NCBI GenBank assembly: GCA_017303875.1
Contig: JAFLBP010000013.1
Location: 104,155 to 168,154, forward strand
DNA from: Chitinophagales bacterium
Lineage (GTDB): Bacteria > Bacteroidota > Bacteroidia > Chitinophagales > Saprospiraceae
Reading direction: 5' to 3'
Length of the DNA: 64,000 bases
Program-made: the position numbers and the translations under genes
The notes under the pieces: model-generated
Databases searched by the model: none
What the model was told of the DNA's origin: nothing
Seen by the model: the letters and a program-made list of their open reading frames with translations, nothing else
Part shown: in pieces, positions 1 to 8,932 of the stretch
Layout: each line of letters begins with the position of its first letter
Numbering within the stretch: the first letter of the stretch is position 1

Positions 1-181
1 GTGGGAGGATACCCAACATAAGGAAGATGAAAATTTCAATACCCATACCGAGGATAAGCATCTCGGTTGCGCCCGTCCAGCTCTCTAATTTGAAGAGGGC
101 ACCGGCAAGTACGAATGCAGCGCCGACGCCGATGAGCAGGTTCTTAACGCGTTTGAAACCTTTTGACTTGATGAAACTCAT
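1..181 (-). CDS. gldL: GldL, T9SS inner-membrane motor protein (N-terminal part, runs off the window)
   Basis: The first 60 residues read MSFIKSKGFKRVKNLLIGVG, then a hydrophobic stretch with GALFKLESWTGATEMLILGM and a second hydrophobic run. This is the typical GldL start: a short basic N-terminus and two transmembrane helices around a 'GALFK...ML..GM' segment. In the family, GldL and GldM form the proton-driven motor of the type IX secretion system and of gliding. The gene lies downstream of gldK on the same strand, as in gldKLMN/porKLMN loci. The cytoplasmic C-terminal part and gldM/gldN would lie outside the window. The start ATG is at 181. The spacer to gldK is unusually long, about 520 bp, and contains its own promoter-like element. 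Confidence 0.88.
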   Translation of the reverse strand, partial: MSFIKSKGFKRVKNLLIGVGAAFVLAGALFKLESWTGATEMLILGMGIEIFIFLMLGILP

Positions 182-240
182 TGTTTTTAAACTTTTTTAG
201 CAGTTTGAAAAAGTGTTCCGACAGTGTTTGAATGGACATA

Positions 241-259
241 CGCCCCGTTAATAGGGGCG
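241..259 (-). other. Stem-loop at the 5' end of the gldL leader
   Basis: CGCCCC and GGGGCG (6 bp) enclose a 7-nt loop, immediately downstream of the promoter-like element at 260-267 on the minus strand. The stem would lie at the very 5' end of the gldL transcript, about 60 nt before the ATG. It may protect the mRNA 5' end; that is inference. Confidence 0.5.
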
Positions 260-267
260 CAAAAGTA
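260..267 (-). promoter_or_regulatory. Promoter -7 element for gldL
   Basis: The minus strand reads TACTTTTG, close to the Bacteroidota -7 consensus TAnnTTTG. A TTTG further upstream could serve as the -33 element but sits about 24 nt away, slightly long. It suggests that gldL (and the genes after it) can be transcribed separately from gldK. Confidence 0.5.
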
Positions 268-705
268 GACGATTGCTGCATCATATCCTAACAAACTGTT
301 AATTTATCTTTTGCAAGATCACAACAATGTCAGCTATGAGCCAAACGGCAACATTAGGATATGTGCTTGAAATCGAATGTTTTGGAATGGAAAAGGGTCT
401 GGCAAGCCAGGCGGATTAAAACAGAATGAACAATAAACGCAAACCCTGCGTTTAAATTTCATTAACAACTCTTTTTTTTGAAAAATTTTCTCAAAAAAGA
501 AAAGCGCCTCTTTGAAGGCATTTTTATTACCCTTGTGTCATCGAAGCAAATAGCATACCGGTTATCAAAACCAAGGCAAACTATTTACTCGTGGCATTAG
601 CCATCGCAACACAAAGTTGACAAAAACATCTTCAAATAGGCGCTTCACGCTGTACGTATAGGTACAAAGGTAACTTACTGTAATCCGCTAGGACAAGCAG
701 CAGTC
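268..705. other. gldK-gldL spacer without a recognisable gene
   Basis: About 440 bp of AT-rich sequence with no ORF of convincing composition on either strand. It includes a run of T and A around 470-510 and no hairpin strong enough to call a terminator. In most T9SS loci gldK and gldL are nearly adjacent, so the length itself is odd. Confidence 0.5.
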
Positions 706-1968
706 TTAGAAATCATTGATCGAGCGACCCAGGAAGGTCAGTACGCAACGGAAACCAATGTAACACTTGGTGGTATCCTGATATTCCCAGGAACGTGTGC
801 TGTTCTGTAAGAAGAACGCAACATCTTTCCAGGAACCACCGCGGATCACCTTGCGCTTAGCCGTTTCAGGATCTTCCTCCTTGGCGTCATAGCGAATATC
901 CGGGTTCAGGTCGTGCATGAACGTGTAAGCATTTTCGTAAAATGCGGTCTCCGTCCATTCAGCTACATTACCAGCCATGCAATACAAACCGTAATCGTTC
1001 GGGTAGTAAGCATCGGCTTTAACCGTGTACAAACCACCATCTTCAGGATAGTTACCGCGACCGGGTTTGAAGTTGGCCAGCAAACAGCCTTTGGCATTGC
1101 GTGTGTAGTAACCACCCCAAGGATAGTTAGACTCCGCATGTGTGCCGCGTGCAGCCCATTCCCATTCATGCTCGGTAGGCAGACGGAAGTCTTCCGTGTT
1201 GATACCGTCTTCGCTGTACATATCCCAAAGTTTGGAACGCCAGTAGCAGAAAGCTTTGGACATCTTCCAGTTCACACCAACAACGGGATAATCGTCGAAA
1301 GCGGGGTGCCAGAAGTAGTTACGCGTCATCGGCTCGTTGTAAGAGTAAGCGTAATCGCGTACCCAGGCGAGCGAATCGGGGTAAATCTTGATTTTCTCCT
1401 TGTGGATGTGGCTGGTACGGTTGCTGTTGCGGTCGTGTGCCGCTTTCTGCCAGTCATACCACTGGAATTCAAAAACCAGTTTGCTCACATCAAGCTCTTT
1501 GCGGCCTGCAAAACGTTCGTTGCCCGCATAGTACATGTCTTCAAGCGCACCGTCACCTTCTTCGGCATCGGCCTCCCAGTCAATGTCCTGATCCCAGTCG
1601 AGCATTGGCTCGCCTTGATCGTTTTCCGTTTCCTCAATGATGTGATCGAGTTTGCGGTGTGCGATCGAATCGATCACCCACTGAACAAACTGGCGATACT
1701 CATTGTTTGTAATCTCGGTGTCGTCCATAAAGAATCCCTGGATAGAGATTGATTTTGGACGCTGAACGAGTTGTCGGCTTAAATCCTCGTCGCCCGCACC
1801 AACGTGCAGGGTACCTGAAGGAATGTAAACCATCCCGTAAGGGTTGATGCCTTTCCACTTCGGACGGTCCATTACGCCGACCAGTTGTCCGCTTTCCTTT
1901 TTGCCGCAGGAAGCAGCCAATGCGGAGAGAAAGAGCAGAAGGAAAAGTGAATTTTGTAGTTGTTTCAT
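706..1968 (-). CDS. gldK: GldK/PorK, T9SS ring lipoprotein with formylglycine-generating-enzyme fold
   Basis: The 420-residue protein begins with a lipoprotein signal (hydrophobic run ending LSALAASC), so it is probably anchored to the outer membrane from the periplasmic side. The body shows the GldK signature: DRP, NPYGMVYIPSGT, RPKSISIQGFFMDDTEITNN, then RLPTEHEWEWAARG and FRC near the end, which is the SUMF1/FGE-sulfatase-modifying fold. Family knowledge: GldK and GldN form the periplasmic ring of the T9SS. ATG at 1968 is preferred over the in-frame GTG at 1977 because it places the n-region and lipobox correctly. It is the second gene of the porP-gldK-gldL unit. GldJ is a related lipoprotein, but context and the NPYGMVYIPSG segment favour GldK. 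Confidence 0.93.
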   Translation of the reverse strand: MKQLQNSLFLLLFLSALAASCGKKESGQLVGVMDRPKWKGINPYGMVYIPSGTLHVGAGDEDLSRQLVQRPKSISIQGFFMDDTEITNNEYRQFVQWVIDSIAHRKLDHIIEETENDQGEPMLDWDQDIDWEADAEEGDGALEDMYYAGNERFAGRKELDVSKLVFEFQWYDWQKAAHDRNSNRTSHIHKEKIKIYPDSLAWVRDYAYSYNEPMTRNYFWHPAFDDYPVVGVNWKMSKAFCYWRSKLWDMYSEDGINTEDFRLPTEHEWEWAARGTHAESNYPWGGYYTRNAKGCLLANFKPGRGNYPEDGGLYTVKADAYYPNDYGLYCMAGNVAEWTETAFYENAYTFMHDLNPDIRYDAKEEDPETAKRKVIRGGSWKDVAFFLQNSTRSWEYQDTTKCYIGFRCVLTFLGRSINDF

Positions 1969-2231
1969 GTTAAACACCCGTGTTTTCCTACTTATTATGT
2001 TCGGTTTGGCAAAAGAGGTCGTAAAGGTAGATGATTAAAACTTCTACCAAAAACAATTCCAGCAAAAACTTGAATGAAATTGTTTTTCAATGGTAAAAGC
2101 AGGTCACAAACGATTTTTTAACGCCTCATTGTATGGAATGCCCTTTTTTTTGTCTTTGAAGGATAAAAAAATCAGGCGGCTCCTTTTTTAAGCTGTTTTT
2201 CTCCAAAAAAACGACTTTTTCTCGCGTCTTC

Positions 2232-3218
2232 TCAGAAAAAACGTGGATTGTAAATGACCGGCGGCAGTTTCCCGGCGCCTATCGGTCGGTTCAGGCTGTA
2301 TCGGAGTGAAATTTCGTGGCTCCCGCGTTGTACTGCCTGTAAGGCCGAAAGCGGCACATCATAGGCATAAGCAAGCGTTGTTTTCTCGTTGAGCGGCAAA
2401 CCTCCCAGTATTACCAGCGCATCGCGGGATGTGCTGCTGTATCCTCTCCAGGAAGCGCCGGCAAATATATTATTGTCCCAGCGTCCCACCACAGAAATTT
2501 CCATTTGTGTCTCCGTTATGTCACTTTTTAGCAAAAATGAAGGTCGCAAAACCAAACGATCATTTAACACCATATTATATACAGCATGTGCAAACCATCC
2601 GCGCCGTACGCGCAAGGCCAAAGCCCCGTTCTGCGAACTGCTGCTGTTTAAACGTGGTGCAAATGCCGGAGTGAGGCCCAAACCTACCTGAAAACGTGTA
2701 TTTTGAAGATAAATACCCGCCTCCGCCAAAGGAATTCCGGCTTGCACCTTCCCGTCAGGCAAATTCGGATCATTATTACTAATCGGCCCTCCCGGCTCGT
2801 ATTGCCCGTCAACTGTCCGCAACTTGGCCCCATCTAATGCATACTGCAAAAAACCAAATCCTACGCCAGCCGATAATACCGTATTTCGGTTGATCGCCCG
2901 ATGAAAAGCATAGGATCCCACCACCCGCGTCGTCCGATGCGCACCCAATACATCATTCTCCATTTTTAATCCTACCCCACTGCTCACCATACTTAAGGGC
3001 AAATGCGCATTGATATGCTGACTCGTCGGCGCACCGTCAAGCCCAACCCACTGCGCCCGATATACACCATTGGCCACCAAAGTCTGATCCATACCCGCTA
3101 CAGCAGGATTCACGGCATACGGATTCAGCATGTACAAACTATACTGTGCCGGCTGTTGCGCCAACAAGTGTAGTGCCACACAACAAAATGCAATAACAAG
3201 TTCGTAGCGATAGTTCAT
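2232..3218 (-). CDS. porP: PorP/SprF-family outer-membrane protein of the T9SS locus
   Basis: The 328-residue protein has a signal peptide ending HLLAQ, followed by the family hallmark QYSLYMLNPYAVNPAVAGM and a beta-rich remainder typical of an outer-membrane barrel. PorP/SprF proteins help dock or export T9SS substrates, and some bind the GldK ring or type B sorting domains. The gene sits directly upstream of gldK, the same order as porPKLMN, so this copy is the core-locus PorP. A second family member, adjacent to its probable cargo, is at 41042-42109. No obvious terminator separates it from gldK (263-nt gap). Confidence 0.9.
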   Translation of the reverse strand: MNYRYELVIAFCCVALHLLAQQPAQYSLYMLNPYAVNPAVAGMDQTLVANGVYRAQWVGLDGAPTSQHINAHLPLSMVSSGVGLKMENDVLGAHRTTRVVGSYAFHRAINRNTVLSAGVGFGFLQYALDGAKLRTVDGQYEPGGPISNNDPNLPDGKVQAGIPLAEAGIYLQNTRFQVGLGLTPAFAPRLNSSSSQNGALALRVRRGWFAHAVYNMVLNDRLVLRPSFLLKSDITETQMEISVVGRWDNNIFAGASWRGYSSTSRDALVILGGLPLNEKTTLAYAYDVPLSALQAVQRGSHEISLRYSLNRPIGAGKLPPVIYNPRFF

Positions 3219-3287
3219 AGGCTCTTACTTTAATGGCTAACGCCTGTTCCGACATAAAAGTACAACATCAAAAGGCATTAATTCCGC

Positions 3288-5414
3288 TTATTTCGGGTCT
3301 GCCAGCATTTTTAAAAACTCAACTTCCGTTTCTACCGGACGTAAACAGGCAAAATCCCGACACAAGTAATATAATACCGACGATTCCCCGGGCAACTTGC
3401 CCTCCAGCAGGGCCAGTCCGTCTGTCTCCTTTTCCGCCGCCGCCCAGATCCCGTTGGGAATAAAATGTCGTTTCAAAGCCTGACTTTTTTGAATTGCCTC
3501 CATGCCTACCAATGCAATTTCACGGGGTGGAAAATATGCCTGCAAAAGACCTAAAGCCCAGCGCGCAAATGCCTGAGGAAAACGCTCCACCGTTTCCTGA
3601 ATCGCTTCCAGCATCCGCCCGGCCAGATCCCGCCAGTCCCGGCGATCCAGTAATATCCCAAGGCGTTGAAGGTTCAGCACCATTGTACTATTGCTCGAAG
3701 GCGTGGCATTGTCGTATAACTCCACTTTGCGCAGCAAAATATCTTCCTGCCCGATACGGGTAAAAAAGAACAGTCCCGTTTCAGCATCCTGAAAATATTG
3801 AAGCACTTCCTCCATCAAAGCCGCTGCCCGGTCAACATACTGCCGGTCAAAAGTGATTTCCCATACATCCAGCAAGGCCGCGATTAAATAAGCGTAATCC
3901 TCCAAAAAGGCAGGGTATTCGGCTTTTCCGTCTTTCCAGGTATGCAGCAAATTATTGGCGCTGCCTGAAGCAGGATTGCGGAAGGCCTCCAGCAAAAAAT
4001 GAATATTCCGCAGGGCAGCCTCCTTGTACCCTGGTATCGCAAGCGCCTCATAAGCCGAAGCATAGGCAGAAACCATTAATGCATTCCAGCCCAACAATAC
4101 TTTCTCGTCTGTAATCGGGCGAATGCGCTGTGCCCGGGCCTCAAACAGAATTTTCCGGCAATCTGCCATACGTTTTCTGAACTCCGCCGCCGGCATACCA
4201 TGTTTTGCCGCAAAAGCTTCATACGACTCCGCACGCCATAATATATTGTGATGCTCCCAGTTGCCATTTTCACTGACGTCGTAAAAATCATTGAATACAA
4301 CTGCATCTGCTCCAAGCAATGCATCTATTTCTGATTTGGCCCAGACGTAAAACTTCCCTTCCTCCCCTTCCGAATCGGCATCCAGGGCGGAGAAAAATCC
4401 GCCGCCGGCATGGGTCATCTCCCGCTCCACAAATTCCAGCGTTTCTGCAATGGTATCCCGGTATCGTTGCAGGCGCTCCATCAGAGCCGTCGGTTCCGGT
4501 CCGGCCAGATCGGGCGCATGTGCACTCACCCACACCTTATTATATAGTAACTTATGCGCATCGCTCAATGCAACAATAAGCAGGGCATTGTCGTAAAGCA
4601 TTTTTTCAAAGTGCGGAATCAGCCAGGCCCTGTCGGTCGCATAACGGGCAAAGCCGCCGCCCAACTGATCGTAAATGCCGCCCTGAATCATTTTATCCAA
4701 AGAAAACAAGGCATGTTCAAGTGCATCCTGATTGCCGCTGTAAGCATGAAAGGCCAGCAAAAATTTGATACTCATGGCGCCCGGAAACTTCGGGGCGCCA
4801 CCAAAACCACCCGCTTCCCGATCAAAACGCTCACTGAGGCTCATAAACACTTTAGCCGGATTCAGCAGTTCGGGCAACTTGTCGAGACCCGCATCCAGGG
4901 ACCGGAGCAATGCTTTTTCGCCTTTTTGAAGCCCGGTAGTAAGTCTTTCGGCCTGATCGAGCGCTAACTGGCGTTCATTTTTCCAGATCTCCGCCATTCT
5001 GCTCAGCAATTCCGTCCAGGAAGGGCGGTTGTGTGCAGGCACCGGCGGGTAATAGGTTCCGGCGTAGAAAGGTTTGCCTTCCGGCGTGAGGAAACAATTC
5101 AAGGGCCATCCGCCGCCGCCCGTCAGCATCTGACAGGCATCCATATAAATAGCATCCACATCGGGGCGTTCCTCCCGATCAACTTTGATATTGATAAAAT
5201 GCGCATTCATCAGGGCGGCCACTTCGGGGTTTTCAAAAGATTCGCGCTCCATAACATGGCACCAATGGCAGGTAGCATATCCGATACTGACTAAAATCGG
5301 CTTCTGCTCTGCGCGGGCGCGCTCAAATGCCTCCGGGCGCCAGGCATACCAATCAACCGGATTGTGCGCATGTTGAAGGAGATAGGGAGATATTTCGTGT
5401 TGCAGGCGGTTCAT
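3288..5414 (-). CDS. Thioredoxin-domain DUF255 protein (YyaL/SSP411 family)
   Basis: The 708-residue protein starts [20 protein letters not shown] and carries [10 protein letters not shown] around residues 47-54, a thioredoxin-like CxxC (Cys49, Cys52). This is followed by a long (alpha/alpha)6-barrel region resembling N-acylglucosamine 2-epimerases, with [17 protein letters not shown] and [10 protein letters not shown]. That architecture and length match the DUF255/YyaL family, whose biochemical role is not settled. ATG at 5414 was chosen over upstream in-frame codons because the family begins at '[12 protein letters not shown]'. The gene begins one base after the stop of the pterin dehydratase upstream, so the two are probably cotranscribed. 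No signal peptide is visible, so it is probably cytoplasmic. Confidence 0.9.
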   Translation of the reverse strand: MNRLQHEISPYLLQHAHNPVDWYAWRPEAFERARAEQKPILVSIGYATCHWCHVMERESFENPEVAALMNAHFINIKVDREERPDVDAIYMDACQMLTGGGGWPLNCFLTPEGKPFYAGTYYPPVPAHNRPSWTELLSRMAEIWKNERQLALDQAERLTTGLQKGEKALLRSLDAGLDKLPELLNPAKVFMSLSERFDREAGGFGGAPKFPGAMSIKFLLAFHAYSGNQDALEHALFSLDKMIQGGIYDQLGGGFARYATDRAWLIPHFEKMLYDNALLIVALSDAHKLLYNKVWVSAHAPDLAGPEPTALMERLQRYRDTIAETLEFVEREMTHAGGGFFSALDADSEGEEGKFYVWAKSEIDALLGADAVVFNDFYDVSENGNWEHHNILWRAESYEAFAAKHGMPAAEFRKRMADCRKILFEARAQRIRPITDEKVLLGWNALMVSAYASAYEALAIPGYKEAALRNIHFLLEAFRNPASGSANNLLHTWKDGKAEYPAFLEDYAYLIAALLDVWEITFDRQYVDRAAALMEEVLQYFQDAETGLFFFTRIGQEDILLRKVELYDNATPSSNSTMVLNLQRLGILLDRRDWRDLAGRMLEAIQETVERFPQAFARWALGLLQAYFPPREIALVGMEAIQKSQALKRHFIPNGIWAAAEKETDGLALLEGKLPGESSVLYYLCRDFACLRPVETEVEFLKMLADPK

Positions 5415-5415
5415 A

Positions 5416-5676
5416 TTAATCAATTTGTCGGGCGTTCTGATATTTTTGATAGATAAGCAAAATGGCCTGAGCCATCTCCCGGTCTTTATCGGTAACGATA
5501 TTTCCGGCATCGTGGGTGGTCAGTTGAATTTCTACGGTATTCCACACATTACTCCAATGCGGATGATGACCAAGTTTTTCTGCGAGGAATGCAATTTCGG
5601 TCATAAAGGTAAATGCCTCCGGAAAGTCGGAGAAGACAAACTGAGCCTGTAAACGATTTTTTTCTTCGCGCCACAT
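5416..5676 (-). CDS. phhB: 4a-hydroxytetrahydrobiopterin dehydratase (pterin carbinolamine dehydratase)
   Basis: This 86-residue protein has the family core [20 protein letters not shown] followed by [13 protein letters not shown], matching the PCD/DCoH active-site pattern (His37-His38-Pro39, a second His near 55 and a downstream Asp). The family dehydrates 4a-hydroxytetrahydrobiopterin during aromatic amino acid hydroxylation; homologues also occur with molybdenum-cofactor genes. No hydroxylase gene is visible nearby. It is slightly shorter than the usual 95-105 residues, the N-terminus being short. Its stop lies one base before the start of the DUF255 gene. Confidence 0.9.
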   Translation of the reverse strand: MWREEKNRLQAQFVFSDFPEAFTFMTEIAFLAEKLGHHPHWSNVWNTVEIQLTTHDAGNIVTDKDREMAQAILLIYQKYQNARQID

Positions 5677-5883
5677 ATTTTACAAGTTTAAAGCCGGCCG
5701 GAAAAGCCTTGGTACTTGTTCGGCAATCATAAGTCCCCGAACAAGCGCCTGAAACCACAACATGAGCAGGGTTGAAAAGTTTATTCCTAATATTAAATAA
5801 AAAAATATATATCTTTTGCGAAAATCGCTGAAAACGGGCCTTGCGCCACCCCGACCTTTGTCTCAACAAAACGACGAAATAAC

Positions 5884-5985
5884 ATGAACACACAAATCAA
5901 ATCATTCGCCCAAGCCTCCACAAGTACCGAACTGGACTTTCTAAACAGACACAAACAGCGCTGCCCCGGCAGTCGCCCTGCATAA
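5884..5985 (+). CDS. Possible 33-residue ORF behind a promoter-like sequence
   Basis: ATG at 5884 opens a 33-codon frame (MNTQIKSFAQ...) ending in TAA. An AT-rich tract with TATCTTTTG at about 5810-5818, one T longer than the -7 consensus, lies about 65 nt upstream. There is no signal peptide, no recognisable domain and no clear ribosome-binding site. It may be a real small protein, a leader peptide or chance; composition alone does not decide. Confidence 0.25.
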   Translation: MNTQIKSFAQASTSTELDFLNRHKQRCPGSRPA

Positions 5986-6016
5986 CTTCCATTCCCCTCT
6001 ATTCTCTATGTTTATC

Positions 6017-6158
6017 GCTATCCTCAAAGTGTATCCAATCTTACAGGTAATGAATGTTTTGGAACACCGCTATCCTCTGCCATGAAAGCACCCGATCAAT
6101 TCAAGTTTGCTATCCTCTGCCATGAAAACATCCGGCTATCCTCAGACATGCTATCCTC
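6017..6158 (+). repeat. Cluster of five GCTATCCTC motifs
   Basis: Exact copies of GCTATCCTC start at 6017, 6069, 6109, 6135 and 6150. The copies at 6069 and 6109 extend to GCTATCCTCTGCCATGAAA, and part of the extension (CATGAAA) recurs near 6172. Spacing is irregular (52, 40, 26, 15 bp). A related GCTATCCGC lies inside the candidate RNA at 6279. Function unknown; all copies have the same orientation and lie outside any convincing gene. Confidence 0.75.
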
Positions 6159-6216
6159 CGGCAGATTGAATCATGAAAGCGCCATGAAGACTGGTTATCG
6201 TTCATTGTAGTTTGTT

Positions 6217-6406
6217 TGTTCACCTGTGCCCGGCGCAAGCGAGGCCTTCCCGAAAGATTAGAGGGGAACAGCATTGTGGCTATCCGCTGTACCGCTTACA
6301 TATGGCCGACCGAGCGTCGGCACAGGCAAAAATTAGGACCAAGGTAGAAGAGGGCGCCCGACAAAATACAGTTCGCTGTGATTTGCTCGGGCGTTTCTTT
6401 TTTATT
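6217..6406 (+). ncRNA. Candidate structured RNA upstream of dnaX, possibly 6S-like
   Basis: A promoter-like TAGTTTG at 6208-6214 is followed within about 10 nt by CCTGTGCC (6223-6230), which pairs with GGCACAGG (6319-6326) to close a roughly 105-nt domain. Inside are GGCC/GGCC (6243-6246 with 6304-6307), TTCCC/GGGAA (6247-6251 with 6264-6268) and CAGC/GCTG (6269-6272 with 6286-6289). A strong terminator follows at 6355-6406. No coding frame of quality overlaps it. Short stretches (CGCAAGCG-GGCC, GTGGC-TCCGC) recall segments of 6S RNA, but this is by eye and the class is not established. The helix-8 core of SRP RNA is absent. The existence of a structured transcript is better supported than its identity. 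Confidence 0.45.
6355..6406 (+). terminator. Intrinsic terminator with TTCG tetraloop
   Basis: CGCCCGA (6355-6361) pairs with TCGGGCG (6387-6393). Between them CAAAATACAG and CTGTGATTTG form an inner stem with a two-base internal mismatch, capped by TTCG. The stem is followed by TTTCTTTTTT. It would end a plus-strand transcript just before dnaX although no protein gene precedes it, which supports an RNA gene upstream. Confidence 0.8.
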
Positions 6407-6428
6407 TCCATAATCCGGCAGGACTTCG

Positions 6429-6436
6429 TATTTTTG
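6429..6436 (+). promoter_or_regulatory. Promoter -7 element for dnaX
   Basis: TATTTTTG matches TAnnTTTG exactly. It ends only six bases before the dnaX ATG at 6443, so the transcript would have almost no leader. No clear -33 element is visible. Confidence 0.5.
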
Positions 6437-6442
6437 TGCAAG

Positions 6443-8224
6443 ATGAGCAACTTTGTCGTATCCGCAAGAAAATACCGTCCGCAACGCTTTCAGGATGTGG
6501 TTGGGCAGCAGCATGTCGCGCTGACCCTGAAGAATGCATTGGCTACTGATCATGTGGCCCATGCATTTTTATTTACCGGCCCACGCGGGGTAGGTAAAAC
6601 GACCTGTGCCCGTATTCTGGCCCGAATTCTGAACTGCGAGCAGCGCACACCCGAATATGAGGCCTGCAACGAGTGCTCCTCCTGCAAATCTTTTAATGAA
6701 AATGCCTCTTTCAACATCATTGAGCTGGATGCGGCATCCAACAACTCTGTTGAACATATCCGCGCACTTACCGAGCAGGTGCGCTTTCAGCCCCAGCAAG
6801 GCAAATACAAGGTTTTTATCATTGACGAGGTGCACATGCTCTCCAATCAGGCATTTAATGCCTTTCTGAAAACCCTGGAGGAGCCGCCCCCCTATGCTAT
6901 TTTTATTCTGGCCACTACGGAGAAACACAAGATCATTCCAACGATCCTCTCCCGCTGTCAGATTTTTGATTTCCGCCGCATCAGCGTGGGAGACATTGTG
7001 CTGCACCTTCAGAACATTTGCCGTCAGGAAGGGATCGTTGCGGAGGAGGATGCCCTGCACATCGTTGGCCAAAAAGCCGATGGTGCGCTGCGCGATGCTT
7101 TGTCTATTTTTGACCGGATCACCAGTTTTTCGGGAAAATCCATTCGCTATGCCGATGTAATTGAAAACCTGAACGTCCTTGATTATGATTATTATTTCCA
7201 ACTGACCGATGCCGTGCTTTCCGAAGACGTGCCGGCGCTGATGAACTTATTCGATCAGATCTTGCGCAAAGGTTTTGAGGCAGACACCTGCATCAGCGGC
7301 TTGGCCGAGCACTTGCGCAACCTGCTGGTTTGTAAGGAAGAAAGCACCCTGGCACTCCTTGAAGTAGGTGAAAATTTGCGTGAACGCTATCGCAAACAGG
7401 CAAACATTGCCTCCAATGCTTTCATTCTCAGCGCGTTGAACCTCGCAAACGAGTGCGATATCCATTTCAAAACCGCACGCAATAAACGCCTGCACGCTGA
7501 AATTACACTGCTCAAAATCTGCCATATTACCCGCGCACTCAGCGGCGTACAGCTCAATGGCGCGGAAAATAAAGGCTTGGAAAAAAAAACTCCTGACCTG
7601 AGCAAAACGCCGGTTTCGGGGCAAAATGCGTCCGCTGCTCCGGCTATTCAGACGGCAAAAGCACCGGCGGCAGCAAGCCCTGAGGCAATGCCTCAAACCA
7701 ATGCCCGCGAGCTGGATCCCTCCGCAATTGCCAACCTCCGCGCCTCGATACAATCGGGCGAAAAACGCATGGAATCCGTGCCCCTGCGTATGGATGCCTT
7801 TGAGGAGGCCATCCTGAAAGAAGATGCCCACTTAGCAACCCTTCAAAGTCGATTAGACCTGCCCAATGCCCGCGCAGAATGGTTAAAATATGCCGAAGGG
7901 CTGGAATCCAACCTGATCCGGCTGGCATTAAGTTCAGCCACTTTAAGCCTTGAGGGGAAAAAACTGATTGCAACGGTTCGCTCCTCCATTGAGCGCAGTT
8001 ATTTGCAAAATGAATCGCTGCGTATGCTGGATGTCTTGCGTAACAAACTCCACGACAATGGGCTTACCCTGCAAATCAACCTTGATGAAACCCTCGCCCG
8101 AGAACAGCAAGCCCCTAAAGTGCAACGCCCCCTGACCAAAGCAGAAAAAATTCAGCAACTCAGAAACACCTATCCGGCGATTAATGAATTGATCAGCCGC
8201 TTCGATCTCAAGTTAGATGACTAA
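6443..8224 (+). CDS. dnaX: DNA polymerase III subunit gamma/tau
   Basis: This 593-residue protein is the clamp-loader ATPase of the replicative polymerase. It shows the canonical start SARKYRPQRFQDVVGQQHV, Walker A GPRGVGKT at residues 46-53, the zinc-binding cysteines near 65, 75, 78 and 81, the Walker B region IIDEVHML near 126-133, TLEEPPPYAIFILATTE, and the SRC sensor near 170. The C-terminal third is Ala/Pro-rich and divergent, as expected for the tau-specific part. ATG at 6443 is chosen because homologues begin 'M..F.VSARKYRP'; an upstream extension in the same frame runs through the terminator and is not credible. The next gene overlaps its end by 8 bp. Confidence 0.97.
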   Translation: MSNFVVSARKYRPQRFQDVVGQQHVALTLKNALATDHVAHAFLFTGPRGVGKTTCARILARILNCEQRTPEYEACNECSSCKSFNENASFNIIELDAASNNSVEHIRALTEQVRFQPQQGKYKVFIIDEVHMLSNQAFNAFLKTLEEPPPYAIFILATTEKHKIIPTILSRCQIFDFRRISVGDIVLHLQNICRQEGIVAEEDALHIVGQKADGALRDALSIFDRITSFSGKSIRYADVIENLNVLDYDYYFQLTDAVLSEDVPALMNLFDQILRKGFEADTCISGLAEHLRNLLVCKEESTLALLEVGENLRERYRKQANIASNAFILSALNLANECDIHFKTARNKRLHAEITLLKICHITRALSGVQLNGAENKGLEKKTPDLSKTPVSGQNASAAPAIQTAKAPAAASPEAMPQTNARELDPSAIANLRASIQSGEKRMESVPLRMDAFEEAILKEDAHLATLQSRLDLPNARAEWLKYAEGLESNLIRLALSSATLSLEGKKLIATVRSSIERSYLQNESLRMLDVLRNKLHDNGLTLQINLDETLAREQQAPKVQRPLTKAEKIQQLRNTYPAINELISRFDLKLDD

Positions 8225-8924
8225 TTCTTCAAACACATTCTGGCACCTGGAAAATATAGATGTCACCCATCTGCTTTGTCCGAACAAACTCGGCGACGAC
8301 AAGCGGATGCAACAACATGTGCAGAAAAGTTTCCGGAAAAACGAACGGATTTACATTCCGGAAGACCAATCTGACCGGATTTATTTTATCACGGAAGGGA
8401 GGGTCAAAATTTCGTCGATGAGCGACGACGGGAAGGAGATTACGAAAGCCATACTCGGGCAAGGCGAAGTTTTTGGAGAACAGGCCATACTCGGGGAAAA
8501 CAAAAGGCACGATACCGCACAAGCCCTGGAAGATACCCAAGCCTGTGTGGTAAGCCTTGATGAATTGCGCAGCCTGATGCGGGAACGCAGTGAATTGAAC
8601 CTGTTTTTCATGCGAATTTTTGGCGCACGCCAGTTAGAAATGGAACGACGCCTGGAATCGCTCGTTTTTCGGGACAGCCGTAGCCGGATTGTTGAATTTC
8701 TGATTAACCTGGCGCAGACAAAAGGCGCCCGTGTTGGCTATGAATGGGTAGTCCGAAATTTTATTACTCATCAGGAAATTGCCAACCTGACTGCCACCAG
8801 CCGCCAAACCGTCACCACAACACTTAATGATTTGCGCGCAGCCAAACTGCTGACCTTCAACCGCAGCCGTTTGCTGATTCGCGATCTGGAAGCCCTCAAA
8901 GCCGAGATTAAGTCTGTAAAATAA
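8217..8924 (+). CDS. Crp/Fnr-family transcriptional regulator
   Basis: This 235-residue protein has an N-terminal cyclic-nucleotide-binding beta-roll (about 30-145; IYFITEGRVKI, GEVFGEQAILGE) and a C-terminal winged helix-turn-helix (about 165-225; ITHQEIANLTATSRQTVTT). The roll lacks an obvious RxS cAMP-phosphate motif and there is no N-terminal Cys cluster for an Fe-S centre, so the ligand is unknown. It overlaps dnaX by 8 bp and is followed after 8 bp by the methylmalonyl-CoA mutase gene, so the three are probably cotranscribed. Control of the downstream metabolic genes is possible but unproven. Confidence 0.9.
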   Translation: MTNSSNTFWHLENIDVTHLLCPNKLGDDKRMQQHVQKSFRKNERIYIPEDQSDRIYFITEGRVKISSMSDDGKEITKAILGQGEVFGEQAILGENKRHDTAQALEDTQACVVSLDELRSLMRERSELNLFFMRIFGARQLEMERRLESLVFRDSRSRIVEFLINLAQTKGARVGYEWVVRNFITHQEIANLTATSRQTVTTTLNDLRAAKLLTFNRSRLLIRDLEALKAEIKSVK

Positions 8925-8932
8925 TATAAGCC

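Noticed and set aside
706..1968. GldJ instead of GldK
   Set aside because: The NPYGMVYIPSG segment and position between porP and gldL fit GldK.
6217..6406. SRP RNA, tmRNA or RNase P RNA
   Set aside because: The conserved SRP helix-8 core, the tmRNA tRNA-like ends and the RNase P GAGGAAAGTCC core are all absent.
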